DNA from: Paraphysoderma sedebokerense
Lineage: Eukaryota > Blastocladiomycota > Physodermatomycetes > Physodermatales > Physodermataceae
Length of the DNA stretch: 64,000 bases
Assembly: GCA_025602915.1 (NCBI GenBank)
Contig: JAHLJZ010000038.1
Location: forward strand, 124,001-188,000
Direction: 5' to 3'
Part shown: piece by piece, positions 12,334 through 22,800 of the stretch
Layout of the letters: the number at the start of each line of letters is the position of its first letter
Numbering within the stretch: position 1 is the stretch's first letter
Notes under the pieces: model-generated
Told to the model about the DNA's origin: nothing
Seen by the model: only the letters and a program-made list of their open reading frames with translations
The model's database searches: none
Translations under genes and position numbers: made by a program

Positions 12334-13017
12334 AGACATACTCTTATGAACAAGCGATAAGTATTGTAGATGGGAAGGGTTGTATTTCTCTTGTGGTTAT
12401 ATCCTCGACTGATTATTGTGTATCAGTCTATTTGAAATGAATTGCACATTTTCTCCCGTTTTGCGTTATATTATCCTTCAGAGATTATTTTTTGTCACTT
12501 TCACGAGCATTCAGCATGGTGTAGGAGTACGTGTACCGCCCTTGATTGGATCAGCATTTCATACATATATCACATCAGATGGGTTGCGGAAATATTATCT
12601 TGTGGCGGTTGTGCATGTAAACAATTGAGGAGAATATGTTCATGCAGTCATTAGTACTCGTCGTAATAAAAAAATTACCGGAGTATCATATAACATCTAT
12701 TATATTCCTCATAGTTTGCTGATACTCTGTGGATCTAAGCGCCACCTTGTTGCATTTGGTCTGGGTGATCGGTTCCATTATCCTATTTTGCTGTGTTAAA
12801 ATCTCTAAAGCGTTGTCACGAGAAAGTGTCAATTCATGCTCGTGGTATGCTTAGGTCCTCAAGTTGTCCAATTGAGCCACTGACACGCCACTCCGACCCG
12901 TCTTCGACCTCTCCGAGGACTTCTTTCAGAACGGTATTACATACTCGGACCAACATCAGCGCAATCGCATCATTTTGTCGCCATTCATATTGTTAAACGG
13001 GACCCAGTATTAATACA
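12334..13017. other. Intergenic region
   Basis: No gene supported. Overlapping short open frames near 12416-12654 and 12793-12996 lack motifs, family resemblance and splice logic. Likely the coatomer 3' UTR and the promoter of the next small gene. Confidence 0.5.
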
Positions 13018-13428
13018 ATGAAACTGGATATCTTCTTCATTTTAGCCGTCATGGTAATGCGCACGTCCGCGCAATCGACATCAGGTGGGGCCTCTCAACC
13101 TCCGGCAACTTCGTCTGCCGTAGCAACCTCAGCTGTAACTCGTATTACATCTGTTGTTGCTCCAACTTCGTTGACTTCTGTTGGACCTATTTCCCGCGGC
13201 ACGAATACGCTGATTGCAACGCCAATTCCCGGCCCCCCACCATCTCAATTGCCTCCACCTTACACCTTAGCGGGACCAAATGGAGATAACTCGAATAGGA
13301 ATTACTCAACAGAAATGGTCTATGACTTTGGGGATAGAATAAAGACGAACGAGGCGAGCGGATTTATGGGCATTATGGGGGCGCTATTCATTGGACTTTT
13401 GACTTCGCTCTTCATGTTACTCGGTTAG
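13018..13428 (+). CDS. Small Ser/Thr/Pro-rich secreted or GPI-anchored protein
   Basis: A single-exon frame of 136 residues with a good ATG. The first 18 or so residues are a clean signal peptide (MKLDIFFILAVMVMRTSAQS). Residues about 19-90 are rich in Ser, Thr, Ala and Pro, as in O-mannosylated fungal wall proteins. Residues about 96-112 are more ordered. The last 23 residues are strongly hydrophobic after EASG, which could be a GPI-attachment signal or a membrane anchor. No family was recognised; a cell-surface location is inferred from composition only. Confidence 0.6.
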   Translation: MKLDIFFILAVMVMRTSAQSTSGGASQPPATSSAVATSAVTRITSVVAPTSLTSVGPISRGTNTLIATPIPGPPPSQLPPPYTLAGPNGDNSNRNYSTEMVYDFGDRIKTNEASGFMGIMGALFIGLLTSLFMLLG

Positions 13429-13709
13429 GTAAATTCTTTGGTAATCATCCTGCAGTTAAATTGCACTGTTATGCAGTCTTTTGTATTGCGTTGAGATGCA
13501 TATTTCATTGAGTAAAGATCGAATTTTCATAAACTGATCGATCAATCAACTGGATTGAAATATAACCAAGTGGTTTATTATAACTGAAATAAACGGAAAT
13601 TCACGTTTCACACAACAATTTCTCTGACATTATACAAACTAAGCAATTACAAGCAAACACACAAATATATACAAGTACTAAGATTGTATCTTTTTTTCTC
13701 AGACGACAT

Positions 13710-14382
13710 TTAGTCGTTGTATTGGCGGAAAGAGAGACCCCAAATGATAACAGCTAAAGGATACATGATCCAAGCCATAACTTCTCTGAGCCAAGAAGAG
13801 CTGATAAAAAGTTCAGCGAGAGCCCAGACGATACCAACACCGAAGATAATCCAGAGAAGAGTGACTGTGCCGCCGGTGGCGCCATAACCTACGATAACAA
13901 AGATCGATTAGCGATGATTCCATTTTAAAAATGTTTAACGTAATCATCGGACATACCTAAAACTGTAATGACTGTGGTGGAGAACAGGATGAAGAATAGA
14001 TGTCGGGCGACCTTGGTTGCGCGTTTAATGCGGGCATACTATTAAGCAGACGGGTTAGAATTCGCTCCATGGATATGACTTCGAAGGACAACTGCAACTT
14101 ACCCAAGTATTCTCAACTTTGTCGACCCGATCATCCGCTCCAACAGCGGCCGTGTTACGGTCATCTCGGGTCTTGCGAGACCCCAGACCTGACACCAGAT
14201 ATAAAACGATCAAATGGAACAACCATAATATGAAGGACGTATAAGTTGCAACCCACATAGCCCTTGGGTTTCCATTAGCATAGCTTGGACCTGAATTATT
14301 AATACGAATTCCAATGAGCCCTACATTCATAAAGGCAGCCTTAAGAAGAAGCAAGTGATTCTTTACCGCTGATGAATGCCAT
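13710..14382 (-). CDS. Small multi-pass membrane protein, family not recognised
   Basis: Exons 14382-14367, 14290-14103, 14038-13957 and 13888-13710 give 154 residues. The first exon is only 16 nt (MAFIS plus one base). Hydrophobic segments lie at about residues 19-42, 79-97, 102-122 and 128-147, giving about four membrane helices. A basic/polar loop (GSRKTRDDRNTAAVGADDR) follows the first. The pattern GYGATGGTVTLLWIIFGVG precedes the third helix. The exon joins are well phased and the coding look is good, but no function is assigned. Confidence 0.65.
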
Positions 14383-14909
14383 TTCGAATGTATAGATGAA
14401 TGTATAAAAGTAAGATGAGAATCAAAGGAATTTGTTGAGAAGGGAGAGATGTTTGAGCTGATACTGAAGGTGGAAGAAGAACGTCGCAGTTATGTAGTCG
14501 TCGAAACGAGATTTCATTTAAGTCATTTTGATTGTTCTAGATGTGATGATGTCATGTTGGGAAGTTAATTCAAGGTGACGTGTCTCAAGACAATTTACCG
14601 GGCCCCTTTTCCAAATCGTCCGAGTCAATTGAAAATTTTGGTAACAGATGAAAATTGCCTAAAATCATTAAACTCGTTTGTTTGACTAGACTCGCTTGAG
14701 CGTATTACATGAAGCACGTATCGAAGTAACGCGAATTCATACCACGATAGTTAACTAAATGAAAGTGGACGGAGGCGGGAGATTGCAGGTTCTGAATGAA
14801 TGATTAAATTAACATACATTGAGAATAATATATAATATATTTACAATGCATTGTAAGCTTCTATATTTAGTTTACCAAATATCCCCTTCCCGGAACTTAT
14901 TTCAAAATC
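14383..14909. other. Intergenic region with a 16-bp palindrome
   Basis: Upstream of the four-helix gene and downstream of the RPAIN-like gene (both minus). No gene was found. It includes a perfect 16-bp palindrome at 14841-14856 (TTACAATGCATTGTAA) within AT-rich DNA, close to the likely RPAIN 3' end. Confidence 0.45.
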
Positions 14910-15842
14910 TTACAAAAGCGTTGTACAAGAATCGCACATCGTGCAGAGAAGAAACAACCCGGTGTTGGGATTGTAATCGATGATAGGCTGACCGCCGCAT
15001 ATTGCTCTTTTGGAGAATGTCAGGATTGTTGAGCACGAAGTAACGCAATTTACCATAAAAATAAACATACGTATGAGGGAGGAAAATGTCCGTGATCCTC
15101 TGGGACATTTGCTCTAGCGTGAAGCCGTCCTGCAAAAACCGTTGGTAATTCATTGGGAATAAAGAATTGTAAAATGACATACCGGGACCGCAATTTTCAA
15201 GCCACAATTAGAACAGTCAAAGCCTTCAGATGTATCATACATTGTCATTGACCGACACTGGAAGCAAGCATACATCTGCCGCTCTATTCCTGACGACGAC
15301 ATGGAATATCTCAACATTGATTCTTCTAAATTGTCCTCGTAAGCCATCATGTCTTCATACAGCGAATCATTATCCACTTTTGAAGGGTTAATCAAAAGTC
15401 TGTTCTTGTCATACAGAAGACTCGGGAAACGCAGATACGAACTTAATTTCAAGTCATTCATGAGCTCCTCTTCGAGAACATCCGGCTGCATGAGAACAGC
15501 AGACTCTGCTAAGTTCTCTTGCTTAAATTTCTCCCATTCTGCTGCTATAATTTCCCTGAACATCTAATAAAATCAGTTATGTTATCTCCCTTGTCGGAGG
15601 GTCCTTTACCACTCAATTTGATTTACCTTTGATTCGTCCTCTTCGCTTATATGTGAATGATTAACTGAAGACCCAACATCACTGTCTCCTTCGCTAATAT
15701 GTAATCCAGCACGATTTTTGTTCATCCGCTCAAACCTCGCATCTTTTAGTCGTAAGCGACACTGTTGTTTGAATTTGTCCCGCCATATCGTTTGTGCTCT
15801 AGGGTGAAGCTTAGCTGACGATGCCGAATTTCTATGAGACAT
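14910..15842 (-). CDS. RPA-interacting protein homologue (RPAIN)
   Basis: Exons 15842-15627, 15563-15183, 15129-15071 and 15006-14910 give 250 residues. RPAIN carries the replication protein A trimer into the nucleus. Family features are a basic N-terminal block (TIWRDKFKQQCRLRLKDAR), a central acidic/helical region, and a C-terminal zinc-binding module. That module is built from CFQCRSM, CSNCGL, CGGQPIIDYN and LLCTMCDSC just before the stop. Splicing the 64-nt intron 15070-15007 is needed to create the last two Cys pairs; reading through gives an unrelated tail ending at 14902. The first ATG (15842) was used because the frame opens on a TTG. Confidence 0.82.
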
Positions 15843-16086
15843 CTTCAATTCGATTACAATGTTCTCTGTGTCATGCGAAAAAATTCTGAGAATTGAAATA
15901 GCAGTGACTGCCTTTGGAGTTCGGACGTTGGAATTGATTTAAAGTTCCGGCTGAGAAAGTGAATGGCGCCAGACGATTAAACCTTCTCCTACTCCATTCC
16001 CGATAATCTGGGGCCCTGGGCACACAACACTTTTAAGTATATAAAGTCAACATTCATCCAAATATGACTGCTTCAATCATTCAAAA
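15843..16086. promoter_or_regulatory. Divergent RPAIN/CLYBL promoter
   Basis: A 244-bp spacer between two divergent ATGs. A TATA-like element (AGTATATAAAG) at about 16035-16045 sits some 45 bp before the CLYBL ATG. Assignment is by position only. Confidence 0.35.
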
Positions 16087-17708
16087 ATGTACAATTCAGT
16101 TATCATATTTGGCTCTCCGCCGCTACCCCTTTGGTATATACTTTCCCTAGAGATTTCCATTGCTTTGGCGAAAAATATTTACATAAAGCGCATAAAAGGA
16201 GCATCTAGATTATCCACCTCAGGGTATGATAAATATAACCGAAAATACAGTATAGCTGTTTCAAACCCTGCAAATATTCAATCTCAATCCAAGACCGAAC
16301 GGAGCCGAAGGGCACTTTTTAATGGTGCGGAGTGTCAGTAGTCCTGATGCGTGTGTATAGTCAACTAAATTTTGGTTCATAGTTCCTGGAAGCGAAGAAA
16401 GAAAATTGAAAGCCTCATTGAGACTCAAAGCTGACAGCATAGTGTTCGATCTCGAAGATGGAGTCGCCATGAATAGGAAAGGGGCCGCTCGACAGATGGT
16501 TTTCGACGCACTGGAGACTTTTGACCTAGGCAAATTAGAGAAGGCAGTAAGAATCAATGCCATTGGGACCGGAATGGAGATAGATGATTTGAATGTCATA
16601 CTCCGTTCGTCCAAACTACAATGTATTGTGATTCCTAAGGGTGGGTTTTCGCAGACTTGAACACCATTTATTTTCGTAACTTTAAATTTTCATTCTAGTT
16701 CAGTCTCCTAAGGATATTGAATTTGTGAGTCAAATGATAGAATCTGCGGCGCCTGATTCTAGGTATTTTTTATTTGATCCAACGTTTGCGAACGTTTCTA
16801 ATATCCATTCGTTGACCAGTCGCCACACCATTAGACTCATTGCATGCATAGAGAGTGCTCTCGGAATCATGAATTTGAAGGAGATTGCTTCTTGTAATCC
16901 AAAACTTGATGCGCTTGTCGTATGTGACTGGAATTCGTGATTGCAACTCGATATTGCGCAACTAATTTTTCAATTTATTTTGCGCTCCAATATCAAGTTC
17001 GCTTCTGAGGATTACTGCGCGGATACAGGTATGATCAGAACGCCTTCCAGAAAAGAACTTATGTATGCCCGCTCTGCGGTGGTATGTTCTGCTTTTGTTT
17101 TGGCTTAATTGTAATATCTCACTTCATGTCCATTAGGTAACGGCTGCCTGTGCATACGGGTTGCAAGTAAGGATTAAATTTCCTAGAAAATGGCCATAAT
17201 CATTACTAACGAAACTCGTAGGCCATCGATTTAGTCTGTTTAGATTATAAGGATGGTGACATTTTAAAAGAGGAAAGCCGAGAGGGCCGAGAAATGGGCT
17301 TTACAGGGAAGCAAGCTATCCATCCAGCACAAGTCGATATTATACAACAGGTTTATTCTCCTAGCCCAGCAGGTATGTTTAAACGTTCATCAAACGTTTT
17401 CCTGAACTTTTAGTCAACTGTTTCTGTGTATTCAGAGATAGAGAAAGCGACGCAGATTGTCAGAGGATACCAAGAACATACAAGGAAGGGTGTAGGGGGT
17501 AAGTTGGTTTAATTGAGTTAAGGCATTTCACTCAACATGTTAAATCTCAACTTCTTCAGCTTTCAATCTTGACGGAAAGATGGTTGATATGCCTGTGGTA
17601 AAATGGGTACGATTTTATTATTTACTCTTAATGACAATGAACAATAACGTGCTCACGTAGTCTTTCCCTTAGGCCGAAAGATTACTAGCTAAAGCAGAAA
17701 TGATGTGA
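16087..17708 (+). CDS. Citrate lyase beta-like protein (CLYBL / HpcH-HpaI family)
   Basis: Exons 16087-16324, 16383-16640, 16699-16919, 16998-17081, 17137-17166, 17222-17372, 17436-17498, 17560-17606 and 17673-17708 give 375 residues. CLYBL enzymes are mitochondrial lyases/thioesterases that clear citramalyl-CoA and make malate from glyoxylate and acetyl-CoA. Visible blocks are RRALFNVPGSEERK, DSIVFDLEDGV, KAVRINAIGTG, IPKVQSPKDIEF, IACIESALGIMN, REMGFTGKQAIHPAQVDI and GKMVDMPV. The usual GGEDF region reads FASEDY, so the two glycines are changed. The first 45 or so residues are not conserved and the start is the least certain part; a targeting sequence is plausible. Exon 5 is only 30 nt. Confidence 0.88.
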
Positions 17709-17815
17709 AGGTACACAGAGTGATGCAAACTCCTTCTATCATATATCGCATTGAAGTAATATAAATTCATTATATACAAAAAATAAAAGCCTTAGAAATT
17801 AATCTCGAAAAGTGT

Positions 17816-18302
17816 TCAAACGGTCAGGTCTTCAGGTTTAGATTTTTGCCCATTGTCCGTCCTCAAACCGGCGGCTTCTTCAGCATCCTTTTGAGTATAT
17901 ACTGGCTCCTTAAGTTCTTTAAGCCTGTATATGTGTTAAGTTCGTTAGCCCTTGTCAAAACTTTCCATTGAAGTAGAATTACCTTCGCTTATGCACTTTC
18001 GACTTCGTGTGTTCCGATAACGATTTCTCGTTAACGAAGTATCGACTACAATATAATACATGTAAGACATCAATAACTGTATAAAAAATATACGAACAAT
18101 ATATTTACCTGCATTCCACACAGTAAAATTGGCCTAAACCAGGCAAATCAATGTCAACTTCCTGATTCTTCAGCTTTTCGACAGCTCCTGGTTGAAGATC
18201 TTCATGAATTTGGTCCAAGTCTTTGGTTCGATTTTTCGTGCTGAACTTTCGTTTGAGGTCTCTGATACCGTGATGATTTCTTTTTCTTCGAAGGCGGCCC
18301 AT
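17816..18302 (-). CDS. BUD20: 60S biogenesis zinc-finger protein BUD20/ZNF593
   Basis: Exons 18302-18109, 18045-17983 and 17924-17816 give 121 residues. Bud20 is a shuttling C2H2 zinc-finger factor that helps export pre-60S ribosomal subunits. Family features are the basic start [15 protein letters not shown], a [12 protein letters not shown] pre-finger, the finger [26 protein letters not shown] split over two exons, and the [19 protein letters not shown] tail. Length matches the family. It lies 107 bp from CLYBL, with converging 3' ends. Confidence 0.9.
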
Positions 18303-18506
18303 ATTTGCAATAATCTATATGAGATGTGAAATTAGCCGGATCTACAGTTCACATCCTAGATGATTTTGCTTTCCGTATCACGTGTTTGTTGCGACCGTGT
18401 GACATCCACTTGTAGAACAGTGGTTAGAAATTATCGTTCCCTTGGAGGCATGTCAAGAATATCTGTTCCAATCACTATTTATTTCGTAACAAACAATTTG
18501 CACTTT

Positions 18507-19635
18507 TCAATTTAATACATTTAACACAGCACGAACCAATTTTGAATCGGTCAGGGCATTCGAATATTCAGGAGGCCGGGCAAGAACACCACCCATATAG
18601 ACGTCTTCATTCCTGAATTTCATTCCGCTTTCAATCCAGTGTCCAGCGTACATATGTACTTCTTTTGGGTGCATCTCTTTAATGATACGCGGCAGGGTTT
18701 TAAGCGTTATCCCTCCTCCCGGAAGAATTATGATGGGCCGAGATGCAGATTCGGCAATTGACTGCAGCTCAGTTAATGTTGGGAGCCCCTCAAGGACCGT
18801 CGGAGACTGTCCACTATGCTGAAAACGTCAGTTATCCCCAAATAACGATTAATACGAAATTGAGAGAAATATCTCGTGAGTTGTACCTTGATAAGATTCT
18901 GTCGATGCCATCGATTTGAACAAGACTATGAAAGGCTTGGACCGGGTCTTGAGTCATATCGAACGCTCGGTGAAAAGTCACAAGCATTGGTTTTGCGAGC
19001 TGGACTAATCTAAAATATTTAGAATGTCAATATACCGAATTTAAGTCCGCGCAATAGAGAAATATTACTCTTTGGTTCTATCTACATCCACAGTTCCATC
19101 AGGCTTCAGGATTCCGAAAACTACACCATCGCATCCTACAGATTTTGCAATCTGTTTAAAATTTTCAGCAATGTGAATATAAATCGTTACACTATTGTGC
19201 ACGTATTGGCTATTTTACCTTGATATCTTCCTTCATAACCTCATATTCAAAATCTGAGTAACAGAAATCTCCTCCACTGTGATTGGAGTCAGAAGTTATG
19301 TGGAACTAGAACGCAACAAGGCAAAATCCAAAGTACCGTGGCCGAATCATAACCTACAAAGCAGTTAGATACCAATACCACCCATTTGCATTCAAAATTT
19401 TCGAATTACCATTACAGGTATTTTCAATTTCTGTTTGCATAATCTAATGGTGCCATACGATGGAGTGGTTCCCCCCTCGTATAACAATCCTCCACATAAC
19501 TCTACTCTTGCCGCACCATTCTTTTCGGCAATGAGCGCGGATTCAACTGAGAGAAGGGCTTTAGTAAGGAGCTGCCTTCGGAGCGAGTCCAAATTATGCC
19601 GTACCAGAATCTACGCATATTTCCAAAGGAATCAT
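18507..19635 (-). CDS. CUTC: Copper homeostasis protein CutC homologue
   Basis: Exons 19635-19605, 19546-19410, 19353-19337, 19276-19219, 19151-19069, 19009-18887 and 18813-18507 give 251 residues. CutC is a TIM-barrel protein tied to cytosolic copper handling; its chemistry is poorly defined. Family blocks are MIPLEICVDSVESALIAEKN, RVELCGGLLYEGGTTPS, VMIRPRGGDFCYSD, GCDGVVFGILKPDG, VTFHRAFDM, IILPGGGIT and SGMKFRN. The true ATG is in a 31-nt first exon, since the downstream frame opens only on TTG. One internal exon is 17 nt (19353-19337) and supplies VMIRPR. The third-last intron uses the second of two nearby AG acceptors to give RILSSGQSP. Confidence 0.9.
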
Positions 19636-19898
19636 TCTGCTTTGATTATTATCCTTTAAAATCTATGGTTGGCAGTGGGCAAATGGGTTTGTAACTTTGT
19701 GCGGTGGGACTGAAAAACCTTTTATGCTTGGTTGTGGGTGAGACGATGTGTCGATTTTGTGTCCCGTGTTCGCTCCTCCTCGTTCTGCCTCCTTCCACCT
19801 CCCCATTTCATGTTGCTGACCCCTTCTATCAATTACATTTGTTCCCTCTCCCTCTACTCACAAACTGACCATTCGGCTTCGTTAGTTTGACTCCCTTC
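19636..19898. promoter_or_regulatory. Divergent CutC/flippase promoter
   Basis: A 263-bp spacer between divergent start codons with CT-rich runs on the plus strand (about 19770-19860) leading into the flippase ATG. No individual binding site was identified. Confidence 0.35.
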
Positions 19899-22800
19899 AT
19901 GTTCTTAAAATTCGGTCGAAGGCGGGCGGTTTCTGCAAGCAGGCAACAAGAACGTGAAATTTACGTGAATTCCCCGTTGCCGACATCTATTCTCGACTCC
20001 TACGGGGCACCAATAAATAAATATGTCTCGAACAAAGTGATAACGTCGAAATATTCTGTTGTTTCTTTTCTGCCGAAGAATTTGTTTGAGCAGTTTCGAC
20101 GTTTCGCCAACATATTCTTCCTTCTGCTGATTATTCTGCAGACTTTTAAGGAATTTGCTACTGTCGATCCATTTATATCGGCGTTGCCGGTTATAGTGAT
20201 TACGCTGATAACGGCTGCGAAGGATGGAGTTGAAGATTGGAAAAGGCATATCACTGATAACCAAGTTAACACGAGAGAAGTTCAAACTCTAGGAGGATGG
20301 AAGAACGTTAACTACGACGAAGATCGGGCAAGAAGAAAGCGAAAATTTCGTCGCTTCTTTAAAAATTTATTCAGAACTACTAAACCAGCTGCTATCGCAC
20401 CACGTCCAGAGACTGCTCTGGGCGAGTTGACCGGTTCACAAGTATCTTCCCTTTCATCAATTGTCGGTCACCCGGTTTGGAAGGGCACGAAATGGGAAGA
20501 TGTCAGAGTTGGAGATTTCGTGTTACTTAAGAATAATGACTTCATACCAGCGGACATGGTTATTTTATCAACATCGGAGCCGGATTGCGTGTGTTACGTT
20601 GAAACTAAAAATTTAGATGGTGAAACTAATTTGAAAGTAAGAAAAGGACCAATGGAGACCTTCCATATCAAAAATGCCATTGATTGTGGGAAGGTTAAAT
20701 TTATCATATCATCTGAGAAACCGAACAACAATATGTTTAGTTACAACGGAACGATGCTTATTGAAGACCCAGGGATAGGATTAACCCTAAATCGGGAGCA
20801 GTATCCACGAAAGATACCGATCAATATGAGCGGCATGTTATTAAGAGGATGTATCCTCAGGAATACGGAATGGGTGATAGGGTTAGCTATCTACACTGGT
20901 CGAGAAACAAAGATCCGCTTGAACGCTGGTGAAACTCCGTCAAAAAGGTCAATCATCGAAATTTTGATGAATCCGCAGGTGTAAGTGCGTTTCGACTTGT
21001 ATTTTTTGCCCGAAACATTTAAGTGACATGATAAACGGCTGAATCGATTTAGGTTAAGCCAGCTGGGATTGCTAGCAGTTATTTGTATTGTTTGTGCCAT
21101 TGCTCACAACTTTTGGGTGCGATTTGCCACAAATGTGAATGCATCCTACTGGTCCGGATCTGCAGATAGTCAAGGGTATACAATGGAGTATGCTGCATTT
21201 TTAGCCTTTTGGTAAGATATACTGTTATAGACAATATTATCCGCAACCATATGCTAAAAACCATTTAGGTCGAGCTTGATTGCTTTCCAGAATATCGTCC
21301 CAATCGCACTATATCTTACTGTAGAAACAATTAAAACAATGCAGGCCTATTTTATTTATTCGGACGTTGAAATGTACCACTCAAAAACCGACACTCCATG
21401 TGTGCCCAAAAGTTGGAATCTGTCGGACGATTTGGGTATGCTAAGTTTCTTAAAGCTTAACTTTTTGCGGTATATATTCAATTGAATTTTAGGACAAATC
21501 GAGTACATTTTCTCCGACAAAACCGGTACTCTCACTCGAAATGTCATGGAGTATCGGAAGTGCTCAATAAATGGAAAAGTGTACGGAACCACGCTACCTA
21601 GAACCCCGACCTCACCTGCCGGAACTGTGCAAGTCGATACAACTATTTTACGGAAAAGATCACGATATGCTAGCAAGCAACCAACATTCTTTGATTCTCA
21701 ACTCATCGCAGATTTAGATTCCGGAACAGAGCATTCTGAATTCATTGGCGAATTTTTCACTCTTTTAGCAGTATGCCATACAGTTCTTGCTTCAAAGGCG
21801 AATCCAGATGATCAGTTCGACATACAGTATAAAGCTCAATCTCCTGATGAAGCGGCATTGGTGCAGACAGCTCGAGACATGGGTTTTGCTTTTGTGGGAC
21901 GACAGATGACAGACGTGCACGTGGACGTTTGTGGAACCGTTCAGAAGTTTGCGCTGCTGGCCGTTTTAGAATTTAATAGCACGCGAAAGCGCATGTCCGT
22001 CATTGTGCGAAATGAGAACGGGGACATTGTGCTCTATTGTAAAGGCGCCGACACAGTCATCTATGAGCGATTGCTAGGGCAAGAAGATCAATCAGTCCCA
22101 GATACTACACTTGAGCATTTAGAGTGTTTTGCAGAAGAAGGCAAGCTATTATGTATTCGTCGCCTGTGCTACAGTTGATCTAACCTTATTATCAGGCTTG
22201 CGAACTCTCTGTCTGGCCTGTCGTATTATTCCAGAAGAGGAATTCATAGAATGGGCAAAAGTATACCACGAGGCGTGCACTTCTTTGCAGGACCGCGAAG
22301 ACAAAATCGATGCTGCGGCAGAATTGATCGAGCGTGATTTAGTCTTGTTGGGGGCTACAGCTATCGAAGACCGCTTACAAGATGGCGTTCCGGAATGTAT
22401 AGCTACTCTTCGGGAAGCGGGGATAAAAGTGTGGGTGCTAACTGGTGACAAGATGGAAACCGCGATAAGCATTGGATTTTCATGCAATCTCCTGACAAAA
22501 GACATGAACCTCATCGTCATTAAGGGTGGAGCTAACGAGCCGACGTCCACACAAACGCAGCTAACCGAGGCATGGAAAGCGTTTTTCGGAAGCGGGGAAA
22601 ACTTAAAAAAATTGAAAACCGGTCATTTAGAATCGGATTTTATCATCCCCAGTTCTACAACTGTACATGCATTGATCATCGATGGCCAGTCTTTGAAATA
22701 TGCACTGGACGAAGAAATGAAAACGACATTACTTGAATTAGCTTGTAAATGTTCTGTTGTCATCTGTTGTCGTGTTTCACCTCTCCAGAAGGCGCAAGTA

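Noticed and set aside
12416-12654. Overlapping open frames of about 70 codons
   Set aside because: No motif, no splice partners, two overlapping frames of equal length; looks like chance.
14902-15207. RPAIN reading straight through to a stop at 14902
   Set aside because: It loses the last two zinc-binding Cys pairs; a 64-nt intron restores them exactly before a stop at 14910.
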